Shown piece after piece: positions 1-10,900 of a stretch of 64,000 nt of DNA. The notes under the pieces were generated by a model. The model saw only the letters and a list, made by a program, of their open reading frames with translations, was not told the DNA's origin and did not search any database. Location of the stretch: contig OZ025694.1 of NCBI GenBank assembly GCA_964019335.1, forward strand, positions 248,001 through 312,000, given 5' to 3'. The translations under genes and the position numbers were made by a program. How positions within the stretch are numbered: position 1 is the stretch's first letter; the number at the start of each line of letters is the position of its first letter. The DNA comes from Diplonema japonicum. Its lineage: Eukaryota > Euglenozoa > Diplonemea > Diplonemida > Diplonemidae.

Positions 1-399
1 TTTTTTCCCCGATGTTGAAGGGAGATAGATGCAGGTTTGAGTAATGAAAAAAAAAAAAAAAAAAATCTTTTTAATTTTCTTCTTCTTTTTTTTTAATATT
101 CTGTAAAACACATTAATTTCCGGAAGGAAGATTTACCGGAAGGAAAGATTACCGGAAGCTTCGGCGAACCGGGAAAAAAAAACCCCCCTTTTTTTTTTTC
201 TTTTTTACTTCCGGTAATTTATTTGTTTTACAGCATTTTTTTTTTCTCCCTTTTTTTTTTCCCCCCTCCTTCCCATCAAATTTCTGAATAACTAAAAAAA
301 GATTTTTTTTTTTGACCTAAGAGAACGCTGTCTTTTTTTTTTTGAGATTCCTATGAATAATAAAGTTGGAGGGGTATAAAAAAAAATCAAAAGAATAAG
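1..399. other. A/T-rich leader region with a small TIR element
   Basis: No gene. The stretch is mostly A and T runs around a small inverted-repeat element (101-233). A T-run ending in AG (about 302-320) and a second T-run ending in GAG (about 334-346) precede the A-rich leader of the gene that starts at 400. Confidence 0.6.
101..233. mobile_element. Short MITE with CTGTAAAAC termini
   Basis: The 133-base segment begins CTGTAAAAC and ends GTTTTACAG, a perfect 9-base terminal inverted repeat. These are the same terminal bases as the pogo-like element at 22870-24510. Subterminal CCGGAAGG-type repeats (about 119-158) face CTTCCGG near 208, analogous to the CGGACGG repeats of the larger element. 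No TA duplication is visible at the ends, so membership of the same family is likely but not proven. Confidence 0.5.
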
Positions 400-1068
400 A
401 TGGATTTCAAATTTCCCAGCGCAAAGTTCTCCAATCGGCTGGAAACACTGCCACAAGGGGAGCAAGGGTACATGTTCATCATAATGGGCGGGTCCTTCAG
501 CCCGATCCACAAATCGCATCTGAAGTGCATGGAGGCTGCTAAGGAACGCTGCGAGGCTGAGGGGTACGCAGTACTGGGTGGCCTCTTAGTGCCGTCTACT
601 GACAGGCATGTGATGTACAAACTGGGCGACGAAGGGTTAAAAAAAGAAGTCAGGAACAAGCTGTGCCAGGACTGTGTGGAGGACAGTGACTGGATTGATG
701 TGCTTACTTCGGAAAAAAACTATGCCGACACAAGAATGGTAAGGTGGAACCTTACTAATGCACTGCCTGAGGTGTTGGACATATGCCCGGATGACATTAC
801 CGTCTACGAGCTGTATGGCTCTGACATTGTGAGTACCTCTTCAGAGAAGCTACTCGTCGTTGTTCGCGACCCCTCGCATGCACAACACCTACAAGAAGCT
901 ATAGACAGTGGAATGGCCAACCCTGGATTTTATCTCATATCTGATCCTTCTATAGAGCCCTTCTCCAGCACCGCTGCTCGGTTGGCGGTTCAGAACAGGG
1001 ATGTTGTCGCCCTGCGCACAATGCTCCCTCACAAGGTCCTTCTTGAGCTCTACCCTTGGGCCGTCTAA
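400..1068 (+). CDS. Nicotinamide/nicotinate-nucleotide adenylyltransferase-like protein
   Basis: This 222-residue protein has the nucleotidyltransferase (HIGH-superfamily) signature. The phosphate-binding motif GGSFSPIHKSH is at residues 30-40, matching the family pattern GxFxPxHxxH, and the C-terminal SSTAAR at 189-194 matches the ISSTxxR motif that contacts ATP. A GSD at 140-142 and a VVVRD strand lie between them, as in NMNAT and NadD enzymes. The family joins NMN or NaMN to ATP to make NAD or its acid form, probably in cytosol or nucleus here because no targeting signal is seen. The N-terminal 24 residues are an extension before the core. Substrate choice cannot be told from the sequence, and a related cytidylyltransferase is a weaker alternative. 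The A-rich leader just before 400 supports the start. Confidence 0.8.
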   Translation: MDFKFPSAKFSNRLETLPQGEQGYMFIIMGGSFSPIHKSHLKCMEAAKERCEAEGYAVLGGLLVPSTDRHVMYKLGDEGLKKEVRNKLCQDCVEDSDWIDVLTSEKNYADTRMVRWNLTNALPEVLDICPDDITVYELYGSDIVSTSSEKLLVVVRDPSHAQHLQEAIDSGMANPGFYLISDPSIEPFSSTAARLAVQNRDVVALRTMLPHKVLLELYPWAV

Positions 1069-1204
1069 AGAGGTTGGTGTGACAATCGGAGAAAAAAAAA
1101 AAAAAGAAAAAAGAAACGATGATGACAAAAATAAGAATTAAACACTTCCCCGCCCCCATTCCCCGTTTGCCCTAGCCCTTTATGGGGGGAGGAGGGTGGG
1201 ATTC

Positions 1205-1235
<31 letters not shown>

Positions 1236-1662
1236 TCGTACTAACCCCGGTTAAAAAAAAAAAAAAAAAAAACAAAAAAAAAAACGATTTTGACTCCCTC
1301 TCTTTTTTTTTTCTTCAAACAAATGGAGTTTCGAAACTCCTGATTCTTTTCTCGTTTCAGTGCTGTAGGAACTCGAAGGACGAGGCCATTCTTCGCATCA
1401 GGACAGACAGCGCAGAAGACGGAGTTGAAGGACTACGACAAGCTTTAAAGGCGACAAGATATCGATAGGGAGGAAGGCTATGCATTAATACATAGAAACT
1501 CGCACCACAAGAGGCTGTCCTCAAGTGGTTTAGTTTTGAGTTAAATCTTGAGTTTTCTTTTGTTCCTCCTCCCATGCTCTGCTTCTTCCCTTCTCAACAC
1601 GACTCAATCACATATCAGTGAACACTTGCTAAAAGAAAAAGAACACACACGCAAAACGAGAA
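1069..1662. other. Intergenic spacer with a unique 270-base island
   Basis: Homopolymer runs occupy 1090-1320. A lower-bias stretch at about 1355-1625 has a short open reading on the + strand with no family I recognise. It ends in a pyrimidine-rich segment and a CAG near 1616-1618, a plausible splice acceptor for the kinase gene at 1663. Confidence 0.4.
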
Positions 1663-4116
1663 ATGTATTCACCCCAGCACCTTGAGAAGTACAGGAAAGG
1701 GGAGCGCCTCGGAAAAGGGGGCCAGGGGTCGGTGTACAAGGCGGTGAGGGTGGCGGACGGGAAGGAGTTCGCAATGAAGTTGGTAGAGGCGGCGACAAGG
1801 GAGGAGCACGAGAGGCACGTGAAGGAGGTGGTGAACATGCTGCAGCTAAAAGACGAGAAGGTGGTCCCGTGCTTTGACTACTTCGAGACGACAAGGGAGC
1901 TGGCTGCTGGGGTGACGCAGTGGAAGCTCCACATCGTGATGCCCCTGTACACTGGAGGGGACTTGCAGAAGCTTCTGGAGAGGGAGGGACCGCTCTCTCG
2001 GGAGATGGCAGTGAACCTCCTCCGGGAGATGTCGGAGGCGCCTACTTGCACGGGAAGGGTTGGATCCACAGGGACGTGAAGCCTCAGAACATCATGGTGG
2101 TGTCGGGGGGCGACAACAACAACAACAACAACAACTCTGAAGGGAAGACGGGGTTCGTTCTGGCGGACCTGGGATTGTCGAAGTCTGTTGTTGGTGCAAG
2201 TGGTAGCTGTCTTTCTGGGGCCACCAAAAGCCTTGTGGGGACACCTGCCTTCATGGCACCCGACTTTCAAGGTACATCGTACACCAACAAGGTGGACATG
2301 TGGGCCCTCGGGGTGACGGTGTGCCTCGCCGTTCTGGAGAATGAGTGGCTGAGGGAACGCTTCCTGAATTACCTGGGGGAGAACCACGACTTTGTGATGG
2401 GTGAGCTGGAAGAACGCCTCCCGAAGCTTGTGGGAGAGTCTGTGGGGACCCTGCTGCTGCGCCTCCTCTGCGTGGACCCTTCGGAACGCCCGACCGCTTC
2501 TGAGGTTCTGTCTGTGGTGGGGGCTGCACCGGTGTGTGTGGTGGACCCTTCGAAGGAGACAGCTGTACCTGACGAGGCAGCTGTACCTGCGAAGACGAAG
2601 GTGTTGACGATGATGCTTCTGGCCTTCGTGGACTTCGGTGGTGAGGAGAGGAGGAGGCTACTCTGTGTGGCTCTGGGGTCGGGTATAAAAGAAGTTCGGG
2701 TGGCGGCAGAAGAGGCCTTCGCGAAGGACGGGCTGGGACGGGTGCGCAGGATGGAGGTCTTCAACAGCAACTTCAAACTGTTCGTGGATGTCGACAGCGA
2801 GACTGTTTTCGAAGACGGGGTGAAGGTGAAGGTGTACCCGAAGCTCAACTTGAACATAGACGCAAACAAGCTCATCTGGAAGGAAGCATTCAAGAGGAGG
2901 GGACTCGTTGCGGAGTGGGAACAAGGCGTGGAAGTGTTATTGAGAAAGATGCTGGTGCATGTGAAGCACGACGAGCTTGAGTTGCTTACTCAGCTGAAGG
3001 AACACCCACCGTGCTTGGTGATTGACTTCACAGGGGCTTCCCTGGTTCATGTGGAGGAGAGGTACGTCCCCATTGTGACTCGCTTTGAACATGTGGTCCT
3101 GAAGGGCGTACAAGGCGACATCGCTGATCACTTCCTGGCATCCACTTCGTCGCGGCTGAGGTCACTACGCATCTCTCTCGACTCCCCTGTTTGTGCAGGG
3201 TCCGTCATCAGGATTGGCAAACGGTTCTTGAATGGAAGCGTCTTCCTTCGGGCCGTGGATCTCTCACCTCTTTCCAACATTACCAGCATCGGCAATAAAT
3301 TCTTGTACAGCTGCACCTCGCTTCAGGCTGTGGATTTCTCACGTCTTTCCAACATCACAAGCATCGGCAATAAATTCTTGTGTTGTTGCACCTCGCTTCA
3401 GGCTGTGGATCTCTCACTTCTTTCCAACGTCACCAGCATCGATCATTTGTTCTTGTCTGGGTGCACCTCGCTTCAGGCTGTGGATCTCTCACCTCTTTCC
3501 AACATCACAAGCATCGGCAATGAATTCTTGTGTGAGTGTATTTTGCTTCAGGCTGTGGATCTCTCACCTCTTTCCAACATCACAAGCATCGGCAATGAAT
3601 TCTTGTACAGGTGCACCTTGCTTCAGGCTGTGGATCTCTCACCTCTTTCCAACGTCACCAGCATCGGCAATATACTCTTGTCTGGGTGCACCTCGCTTCA
3701 GGCTGTGGATCTCTCACCTCTTTCCAACATCACAAGCATCGGCAATGGATTCTTGTACAGCACCTTGCTTCAGGCTGTGGATCTCTCACCTCTTTCCAAC
3801 GTCACAAGCATCGGCAATGAATTCTTGTGTGGGTGCACCTTGCTTCAGGCTGTGGATCTCTCACCTCTTTCCAACGTCACCAGCATCGGCAATATACTCT
3901 TGTCTGGCTGCACCTCGCTTCAGGCTGTGGATCTCTCACCTCTTTCCAACATCACAAGCATCGGCAATAGATTCTTGGACAGCTGCACCTCGCTTCAGGC
4001 TGTGGATCTCTCACCTCTTTCCAACATCAAGCATCGGCAATGAATTCTTGTGTTGGTGCACCTCGCTTCAGGCTGTGGATCTCTCACTCATCAAAAGAAA
4101 GAGAAAGTGTAAGTAA
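1663..4116 (+). CDS. Protein kinase with C-terminal BspA-type LRR array, two frameshifts
   Basis: The protein is read in three segments. Frame one (1663-about 2040) holds the kinase N-lobe: glycine loop GKGGQGSV at residues 17-24 and catalytic lysine K39 in FAMKLV. A one-base loss near 2036-2042 moves the reading to the next frame, which continues with IHRDVKPQN, the metal-binding loop as DLG instead of DFG, and GTPAFMAPD instead of APE. An Asn run (about 2115-2133) lies in the insert before the DLG. After the kinase come about 280 residues of unknown linker, then 25-residue LRR units (3246-4090). A two-base deletion in the last units near 4027 shifts frame again; the reading then ends at TAA 4114-4116. 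The shifts are small and the rest is well preserved, so sequencing error, recent decay or polymorphism are all possible. A role as a Ser/Thr signalling kinase is inferred from motifs. Confidence 0.75.
3246..4090 (+). repeat. 75-base tandem LRR-coding repeat, about 12 units
   Basis: Units of 75 bases encode LQAVDLSPLSNITSIGNEFL plus five variable residues, a BspA/TpLRR-like pattern. Spacing can be measured from CTTCAGGCTGTGGAT at 3321 to the next copy at 3396. One unit lacks a codon and one lacks two bases. Neighbouring units are almost identical in DNA, which points to recent expansion or homogenisation. A second forward frame stays open through the whole array. Confidence 0.9.
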
Positions 4117-4194
4117 GTGTGATAAAAGAAGAAGGACACCGAAGTCTTGACACTTTTTGATTTTCATAATTTATTTTACCAGTTTGAAGAGAGG

Positions 4195-6660
4195 CCGCAT
4201 CAACCGATCTACACAAGACGCTGATGTCACCATACCAAAACGAGAAAGAGGGTAGGCCCGAGTGGTTCATTTTTCTTTTAAGAATCCGAAGAGCCGCTAG
4301 ATCACAGACCTATTACTGTATCGAGCGCATTCTATCGGCTCTGGGCTGGCGCACGACTACCAGCCATCCTCGAATGGCAAGAGGAGTGGATTACTCCGCT
4401 CCAATTCGGCTTCAGACCGGAACACAGCACAGGTGACCTCCTCGCGAAGGTCTGCACCAGTGTGGAGTTGGCAAAAGTATCTGGCAACCACCTTTGGGGT
4501 CTCTCGGTCGACTTCAAGAAATGCTTTGACTCTGTCCCCCACGCACTCACGTTCGAACTGGTCGATCGGTTAGGCCTAAGCCAGCTCATCCTGAGACCGA
4601 TCAAGGCCATCTACTCTGACCTAATCCGCCGCCTACGTTTCCCCGTGGGAGTAGGTGCTCCATTCCGAACCACGAATGGAATACTCCAGGGATGCCCGAT
4701 ATCGCCCGTTTTCATCAACGCAATCCTTGCCATCTTCACCAAGAAATGTACGGCAAATCCAAGAAACGCACACCCAGTGTCATATGCAGACGACCTTAAC
4801 TTCACGTCAATTACCTCGGAGGCCGCGGTTCAGCGTTCCGTAAATCTACTAGGCAGCCTTTGCAAGCTCACGGGGATGACCGTACACCCGAAGAAGACCA
4901 GGTCATTTGGAACGAAACCCAAATACCGGGGGAATGTGAAGTTGAACGGAGAGACCTTTGCCACGACCAGTAGTCTGCAAATCTTAGGGGTACAAATCTA
5001 CTTCCAGCCGAGCAGGAGGGATAACTCGAGGGTCCACAAAGCCCTGGCCGAAATAGAACGCCTCGCCTCAACTAGGCTATACCACGATCGCAAGGTACGG
5101 ATCATCGCAGAGAACATCCTGCCATCCGCCTTCTACGGCATCCTGTTCGACCCGATCCCGGACTCTTGGCTGGAGAAATTGAAAAAGCGGATCACTCTTT
5201 GCGTCTGGGGTGCCCGCAACCCAATGCGCTCCGCCAGCGCCCTGCTGGGAATTGCCCATAAGGGACACACCCTGGACCCGTACTCTACTGCGATCTACAA
5301 GGCCATCTCTACTCTGGGACGACTTTGCACACGACATTCGAACAAGTCCCTTTTCATATCATGCTGGGAAGCGTACAGGAGAGCAAGGGATCAAGGCTCT
5401 ATCTTTTCCGATGGGACCATTTGCCAATGCAGACCTATGGCTCCGAGAAATAGGGTCAAGGTGGAAGGACTTCCAGACGAAGATACTACCGCAAGGCAAA
5501 CAGCTCCTGAAACACGAGATCAGGACGCTGCTGAAAGCCAAACTACGTGAGGATCTGGCCGAAGAGCGAGACACCTACCAGGGGGTCGAAACAGGCATTG
5601 ACGAGGAGAAAACGAACTTCCTCCACAACGAGGTGACGACCACCAACCCACAGAAAGCAAGGAGGATACTTTGTGCCATTGCGGGCGCGATGCTTCCCCT
5701 ACACCCCAGAGCTTACGGCGACATGAACGGCTCACATACGAAATGCCTGGGGTGTGGCACACCATATAACATTGGGAACGGGACCAGCTCCCTACTACAA
5801 CATACGATCTGGCAATGCCCAGCGCACGCCGACTGCAGAACGACCAACACTGACCGCATTCGGCTGGTGCAAGACCACGTCAGCTGGCCAAGCTGCGCCC
5901 GACTACACGGCATTATTACCTCTGATATGGACATAAGCCTGACAAGTGTCAAGGAACTACACCTGATGTTTGCGGAAATTGCGGGGAAACTCGAGAGCCT
6001 GCACACCGAGAAGCAGGTCAGATACGACAATCTGCACTTCTGGAAAAGACCATTCCAACCGGGAAACCTATTAGAACCGAAACCCCTCATTTGGTATCAC
6101 AAGCACGGGCTGGGGAAGAAGTACTTCCCGGGGCTGATCCCGTTTGTCCTCAAATGGCTGAGTGCCCTGAAATGGGGCAAGGATGGAGGGCAAGTGTCCA
6201 AGGCGGAGCTTGCTGTCGACTTCATAGCAACGGAGAGAATCCACATGGGTGGTGAAGACCTGGCATGCTGGGCTAGGAAAATCGGAAGAATCCTCAACGT
6301 CCTGGACAGGGCACACAGAACAGGAACGGGGAATCACCTGATTCCAGCAGAAACTAAGAAGTCAGTACACTCACTGCGTACCCTGGGGCTCCACAGCCAT
6401 TCCATCATTGGATACTCCACTCGTCCGGTCTTCGCGTCCCCGAAGGCAACCCATCCGATCCTAGAGGAGCAATTGTGAACGCATTGCATCCTCAACAACT
6501 CGCTAGTCGGTTTCACGCCCAAGCTGCTGATGAGATACTACGACGGGCCTAAGGCACTACCACGACAGAAGGGATCAAACACTAGATGAGTTGATTGTCG
6601 TTAGGCGATCCTGTCACATACTGCAGGTTCCCTTCAAAGACATCTTTTAATCTCTTTCTT
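4195..6660 (+). mobile_element. Non-LTR retrotransposon, 5-prime truncated and decayed
   Basis: The element holds a reverse transcriptase followed by a C2HC knuckle and a C-terminal domain, then a 3-prime UTR that ends around a T-rich stretch at 6640-6660. The UTR block at 6585-6630 (CCTGTCACATACTGCAGGT) is matched at 16030-16060. Sequence before 4282 still hints at the first RT block (IPKRERG read near 4229-4250), but the frame is broken there and no endonuclease region is present. It lies directly downstream of the kinase-LRR gene in the same orientation. Confidence 0.8.
4282..6589 (+). pseudogene. Reverse transcriptase with C2HC knuckle and novel C-terminal domain
   Basis: In the frame of 4282-about 5390 the RT blocks are clear: HRPITVSS and FGFRPEHST, catalytic motif A in SVDFKKCFDS, motif B in GILQGCPISP, the catalytic SYADD box and LQILGVQI. 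The reading shifts by one frame at about 5370-5400 and continues to 6478. That part has a knuckle C-x2-C-x16-H-x4-C (CLGCG to HTIWQC) and a C-terminal region with WLSALKW, AELAVDF and RPVFASPK. A TGA at 6476-6478 interrupts the same frame, which then runs 36 more codons (VGFTPKLLMRYYDGPK) to TGA 6587-6589. Those final codons match a second copy near 15960-16010, so the internal TGA is probably a premature stop. The enzyme would copy element RNA at a nicked target site. It is a decayed copy. Confidence 0.8.
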
Positions 6661-7242
6661 AGGTAGAAGGTCTGTAGTCGATGTGCAGAAACAACGAAAT
6701 CACTCTCCTATTCTTTTTTTAAAAAGAGGCTCACGAAAGACCTCCATTAGCTCATATTTACTTTTTCTTTATCAATCATTGAGTTTTGTTTCCTTTTCTC
6801 ATTTATTTCTTTGGGGCAGCAGGACTTTACGGGTCCAGGTGATGACAGCACCTGGGGCCACGTGACAAAACGGCAAAGGGGGATCAAAAGGTACCCCTCA
6901 TGCCCAGAAGACATGATGGTCAATAACTATGCTCAGGTCTTGTTTTACATGAAGCGTCACTCTAGGAACAAAAAGCACATCTGGTCGCCTCTCTCAACAG
7001 ACGAAGGGGAGAGGTGGGCTTGGCAAGCCAGTAGGATGTGTCTAAAAAAAAAAAAAAAAAAAGCTTGCACCCAGCGTGGCGTGGAGTGTGGGGGGTCTTT
7101 GTGAAAGCAACCCTTCCTTATTTTAATACCTTTTGGTGGTTTTAAAAGTCTAAATTCTCCCCCCCCCCCCCCCTTTCCCTGTCCAAATACATACCTATCA
7201 CAGACTGAGTTTGAGCAAAAAAAAAAAAAAAAAAACAAGGAA
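6661..7242. other. Spacer with a small repeat and an unassigned open stretch
   Basis: A block at 6813-6862 beginning GGGGCAGCAGGA resembles 59833-59884. An open reading at 6811-7104 has no family I recognise and ends in an A-run. A C-run near 7160-7175, pyrimidines and CAG near 7199-7203 precede the A-rich leader of the gene at 7243. Confidence 0.4.
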
Positions 7243-7899
7243 ATGACATCGAGAGGCATAGTGGTTAACATCACCTCAGACATCCTGTGTCCCTGGTGCT
7301 GGGTAGGGAAGAGGAGTCTGGACGAAGCGGTAAGGACCGGGAAGAATGAGGTGACCGTGAGATGGCACCCTTACTTCCTCCACAAAGATGTTCCCGAGGA
7401 AGGTGTAGACAAGCTGAAACACTACAAAAAGAGATTTGGAAAGGCAAACGCACTGAAACTGCTGACCGACAAGGACTCAGAAGTCCAAGTAGCAGGGAGG
7501 GATCTGGGACTCGAGTTCAACTGGTCCAAGGGAACAATTCTATCAAACGCGATGAAGGGCCACCGCCTGCTGTGGTATGTAATGGACACCCACGGCCCCG
7601 CCAGCCAACACAACCTCATGGACGCAATGTTCTACCGATACTTCACGTTGAATCACGATATAGGCAGCGATGAAGTTCTCCTGGATGCCGCCAGGTCTGT
7701 GGGGCTCCCCTGTGATGAAATCTCCGCGTTCTTATCCACAAACAGCTACCTAGCAGAAGTCAATGACTTTGCTGCGAAAAATAACACCAATGTGAAGACA
7801 ATCCCCCACTTCGAGTTCAGCAGGGAAGGCGAGGAAACACCTTTTGAAATATGCGGCGGTAAAACGATCGATGGCTTCTCAAAGGTTATCAATACTTGA
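7243..7899 (+). CDS. DsbA-family (FrnE-like) thiol oxidoreductase
   Basis: The 218-residue protein has a thioredoxin-fold start: a beta strand VVNITSD followed by the redox motif CPWC at residues 16-19. A helical insertion follows, and the fold returns with TIPHFEF, the position of the cis-proline loop, and GGKTIDGF near the end. The length and layout match the FrnE/DsbA-like oxidoreductase group related to 2-hydroxychromene-2-carboxylate isomerase. No signal peptide is seen, so a cytosolic thiol-disulfide or glutathione-linked role is more likely than secretory folding. The natural substrate is unknown. The ATG follows an A-run and AAGGAA. The next gene starts 75 bases after its TGA. Confidence 0.85.
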   Translation: MTSRGIVVNITSDILCPWCWVGKRSLDEAVRTGKNEVTVRWHPYFLHKDVPEEGVDKLKHYKKRFGKANALKLLTDKDSEVQVAGRDLGLEFNWSKGTILSNAMKGHRLLWYVMDTHGPASQHNLMDAMFYRYFTLNHDIGSDEVLLDAARSVGLPCDEISAFLSTNSYLAEVNDFAAKNNTNVKTIPHFEFSREGEETPFEICGGKTIDGFSKVINT

Positions 7900-7914
7900 T
7901 ATTTAAAAAAAAAG

Positions 7915-7974
7915 TTTTTTTTTTCCCCCCCTCCCCGTTTTAAATTATCATTCAGGGGGGGAAAAAAAAAAAAA
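7915..7974 (+). promoter_or_regulatory. Pyrimidine tract and CAG in a 75-base spacer (putative trans-splice acceptor)
   Basis: Between TGA 7897-7899 and ATG 7975 the spacer is an A-run, an uninterrupted T/C tract (7915-7936), CAG at 7953-7955 and an A-rich leader. This leaves little room for a separate promoter and is what a trans-spliced, polycistronic gene pair would show. No spliced-leader gene is in the window to confirm it. Confidence 0.4.
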
Positions 7975-10900
7975 ATGAATAACGCACCGCAAGATGCGGT
8001 GCAAAAGCTGAAATGTCGTGTGGCGCAGAACTTCTCCCTATTGCGGCTGCGGATGTTTCGCAAGCTGGATTTTCTCGTGAAGGACAGCGATTTGAACATG
8101 TTAACAGAACACAGCCAAGGACCGCTTCAAGAAGAAATGGTCGTCTATTCAGAAGAAGGGTACCACCTCAAAGAAATCACTAGTTCCACCGACATTGATT
8201 GCCAGTTCAAAACGTTCCTGGCAGAGGTGGGAGACAGGAAGCAGGCTTACGACGATGCAAACCCAAACCTTGCAGAACGCGACGCCCATTACGTAAAGGA
8301 GATACAGTCCCTTCAAGCTGTCATAGAAACGAAGTCCATTCAAATCGACAAACTAACCGGCAAGATCTTCCAGCAGAACGAGACCTCGAGGAACATGATA
8401 AACAGCTTTCTGAAAGAAGTCTGCATCTTACGGGAACAGCTCTACCGGTCGTACCGTGATAAAAGCTGCTTCGGCCGCCCTGTTGACATGATTGAAACTG
8501 TTTTAGAGGATTCCGAGGGCAACCCTTTAGGCACGTCAATCGACCAATTGTTAGGGTATCGAACCGCTGTGCTTGGTGACAGGGAGCGGACCAAGTTGAT
8601 GGAAAAGAGCATCGAGGAGGCTCGTGACCGATTGTCGCAAGGGTACGAAGTTCTTGAAAAGCGTACAAAGCATCTTATTGAGCTGGAACAGGTCACGGAG
8701 AGACAGAAACAAACGATTGCCGAGCAGCGCAGCGAGATCTTCTCGTTAAAGTCGTCCCTTGCTGTTGCTGAGGATCAGATCTGTGATCAGGACGCCCAAA
8801 AGGAAGAGCTCGAGCTTAAACTGTCGCTGGCGAGGGACGTCCGGCCGTCCCACCTCGTCATCGAACCCAAGCAGATGGAAACAGGGCTCGACCCTTTTCA
8901 AGAACACTTCGAGAAAAGCGCGCACTCGCAGTCCTTTTCCAACAACAGCACAACCGAGCAACTAAACCCGCAGAACGAAAGCAAAACGGATGCCGAATGG
9001 GACGACGGGACATCTGTAGGGAACGAGCATTCCCATCACGATGACGAACAAGAACAAGAACAATATCCAGAACAAGAACAAGAACCAGAACCAGAAGAAC
9101 AAGAACAAGAGAAACCGGAAGAAACGGTTCAGGAACAACAAAGCGAAGAGGAAGGGGAGCAGGAAGAAGAAAGGGAAAAAGAAAGGGAAAGAGAAGAACC
9201 GGAATTGGAGGTCTCACTTGTGGGCGACAACAACAACGACAACGACAACCGAAAACCATCGACCAATAATCGACAGAATCTGCAGACCAAAACCCCGCTT
9301 AAAAAGCTGCCCTCCAGCATCAGACGTAGCATGACCCCACTATCGACAAACGCTCCCACCAACGGAAGAAAATCCTTTACCCACCGCTGCTCTACCCTGC
9401 TCAGACGCAAGATAGACTCCACCTCTAAGGCAACGCAGACGACTCCACGAGGCAGCACAGGAAACTCTTTGCAGAAACCCGATGCTCTTGGAAAGGCCCT
9501 GTTTAAGGTGCTGCGAAGGAAAACACATCGAGAAGCTGGTGTGGCCGCGTTCACAGGGCTTTTGAAGAAAAACAAGAAATCTGTCTCCCTCCCTGTCGCG
9601 GCGAAGGACAAACGGGAAAAGAAAAAGGAGCAGAAACAAAAACCCGAGCACAGAACGATCAAAGACATAAAGCACACACACCAAGAAAAAAGGATAACAG
9701 ACGCAGTGAGGGATGACGAACCCGAAGGCGACCGTCTGGCACGGCCACCGCAATCGCCAACTTCTGTTCGGAAAACAACAAATATTAAAACAACAGCCGA
9801 CAACAACAACAACAACAGAAAACCGCGGCAGCCAAGTACAGTATCGTTCAGCGAGGAGCTGGAGGATAGGGGGGACAACAACGACATGGTGGAAGAGCGA
9901 GGTCAAGATGAAGAAAGCAACGCCAGCAACGAAGAAGAAGAGGAAGAAGAAGAGGAAGAGGAAGAACAACAATCACCGCTTTCCGCCGAGACCGAATCAG
10001 ATCAAGAGCAAACAGCCGACCATCCAAACATGCTCCCCCCCATGTCTGCTACCATCGCCACGCTCCAACCCACCTCGGGACAGGCCGTCTCAGGCAACGT
10101 CTTTAAACGCCTGTCAAAAATGTGCATCACCGCGACACGGCAAATGAAAAACACAGTGACCACGACACCTACAACACATAACGAAGCATCTTCAGAAGTA
10201 GATTGGAAACAGGTAGCCGAGGAATACCGATTGGAACTAGAAAACAAAACCAAAGCACTGGATGAGGTGATACAGTACGGGGAGGAAGTCGAGGACAGCC
10301 TGGGGAAGAAGGAGAAGGACGTGAGCACGCTGGAGATGTGGGTTGAAAAGGCAACCGTCATGAAAACAAATCTCGACGAGGCGCGCGCTGCGATGGAAGA
10401 ACTGCAGCAGGACAACAACAACCTGGAGGAACATATTTCGGAGCTTGAAACCACCGTCGCCACCGTCGTAGACCACGGGGTAGGGGCATCGACCCAGCTC
10501 GCCGATAAACTCCGAGAGAGCTTGACACAGGTTCGAACATTAAACAAGAAAAACAGGGTTTTGGAAGCCGCATTCGTGTACCACAAACGAAAAATCCGAG
10601 ATCTCAAAACCGCGCACGGCTTGGAGGCATACAAGAAAACCGTTCAAAACCGCGAGCGCTCCAAATACAACAGAGAGCTGACACTGCAAAGCGAGGAGTT
10701 CAAAGCCGTCATCTCCTCTCTTAAGATAGACCTAGAAAAGGCCGCACAGGCAGCAACGCAAACACGCGAGAACCTGAACATGAAGTTAGAGGACAAAGCC
10801 ATGCAAGTCAAACAAATCGAATCCGCTGTCACAACTCTTGAGAGCAAGGCCATGGCCTTATCAGTCACAGTGACAAGACTTCAAGAGGAAAACAGAATCC

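Noticed and set aside
9129-9972. Long minus-strand reading frames opposite the coiled-coil gene
   Set aside because: They mirror low-complexity acidic and Asn-rich codons of the + strand gene and lack A-rich leaders and domains.
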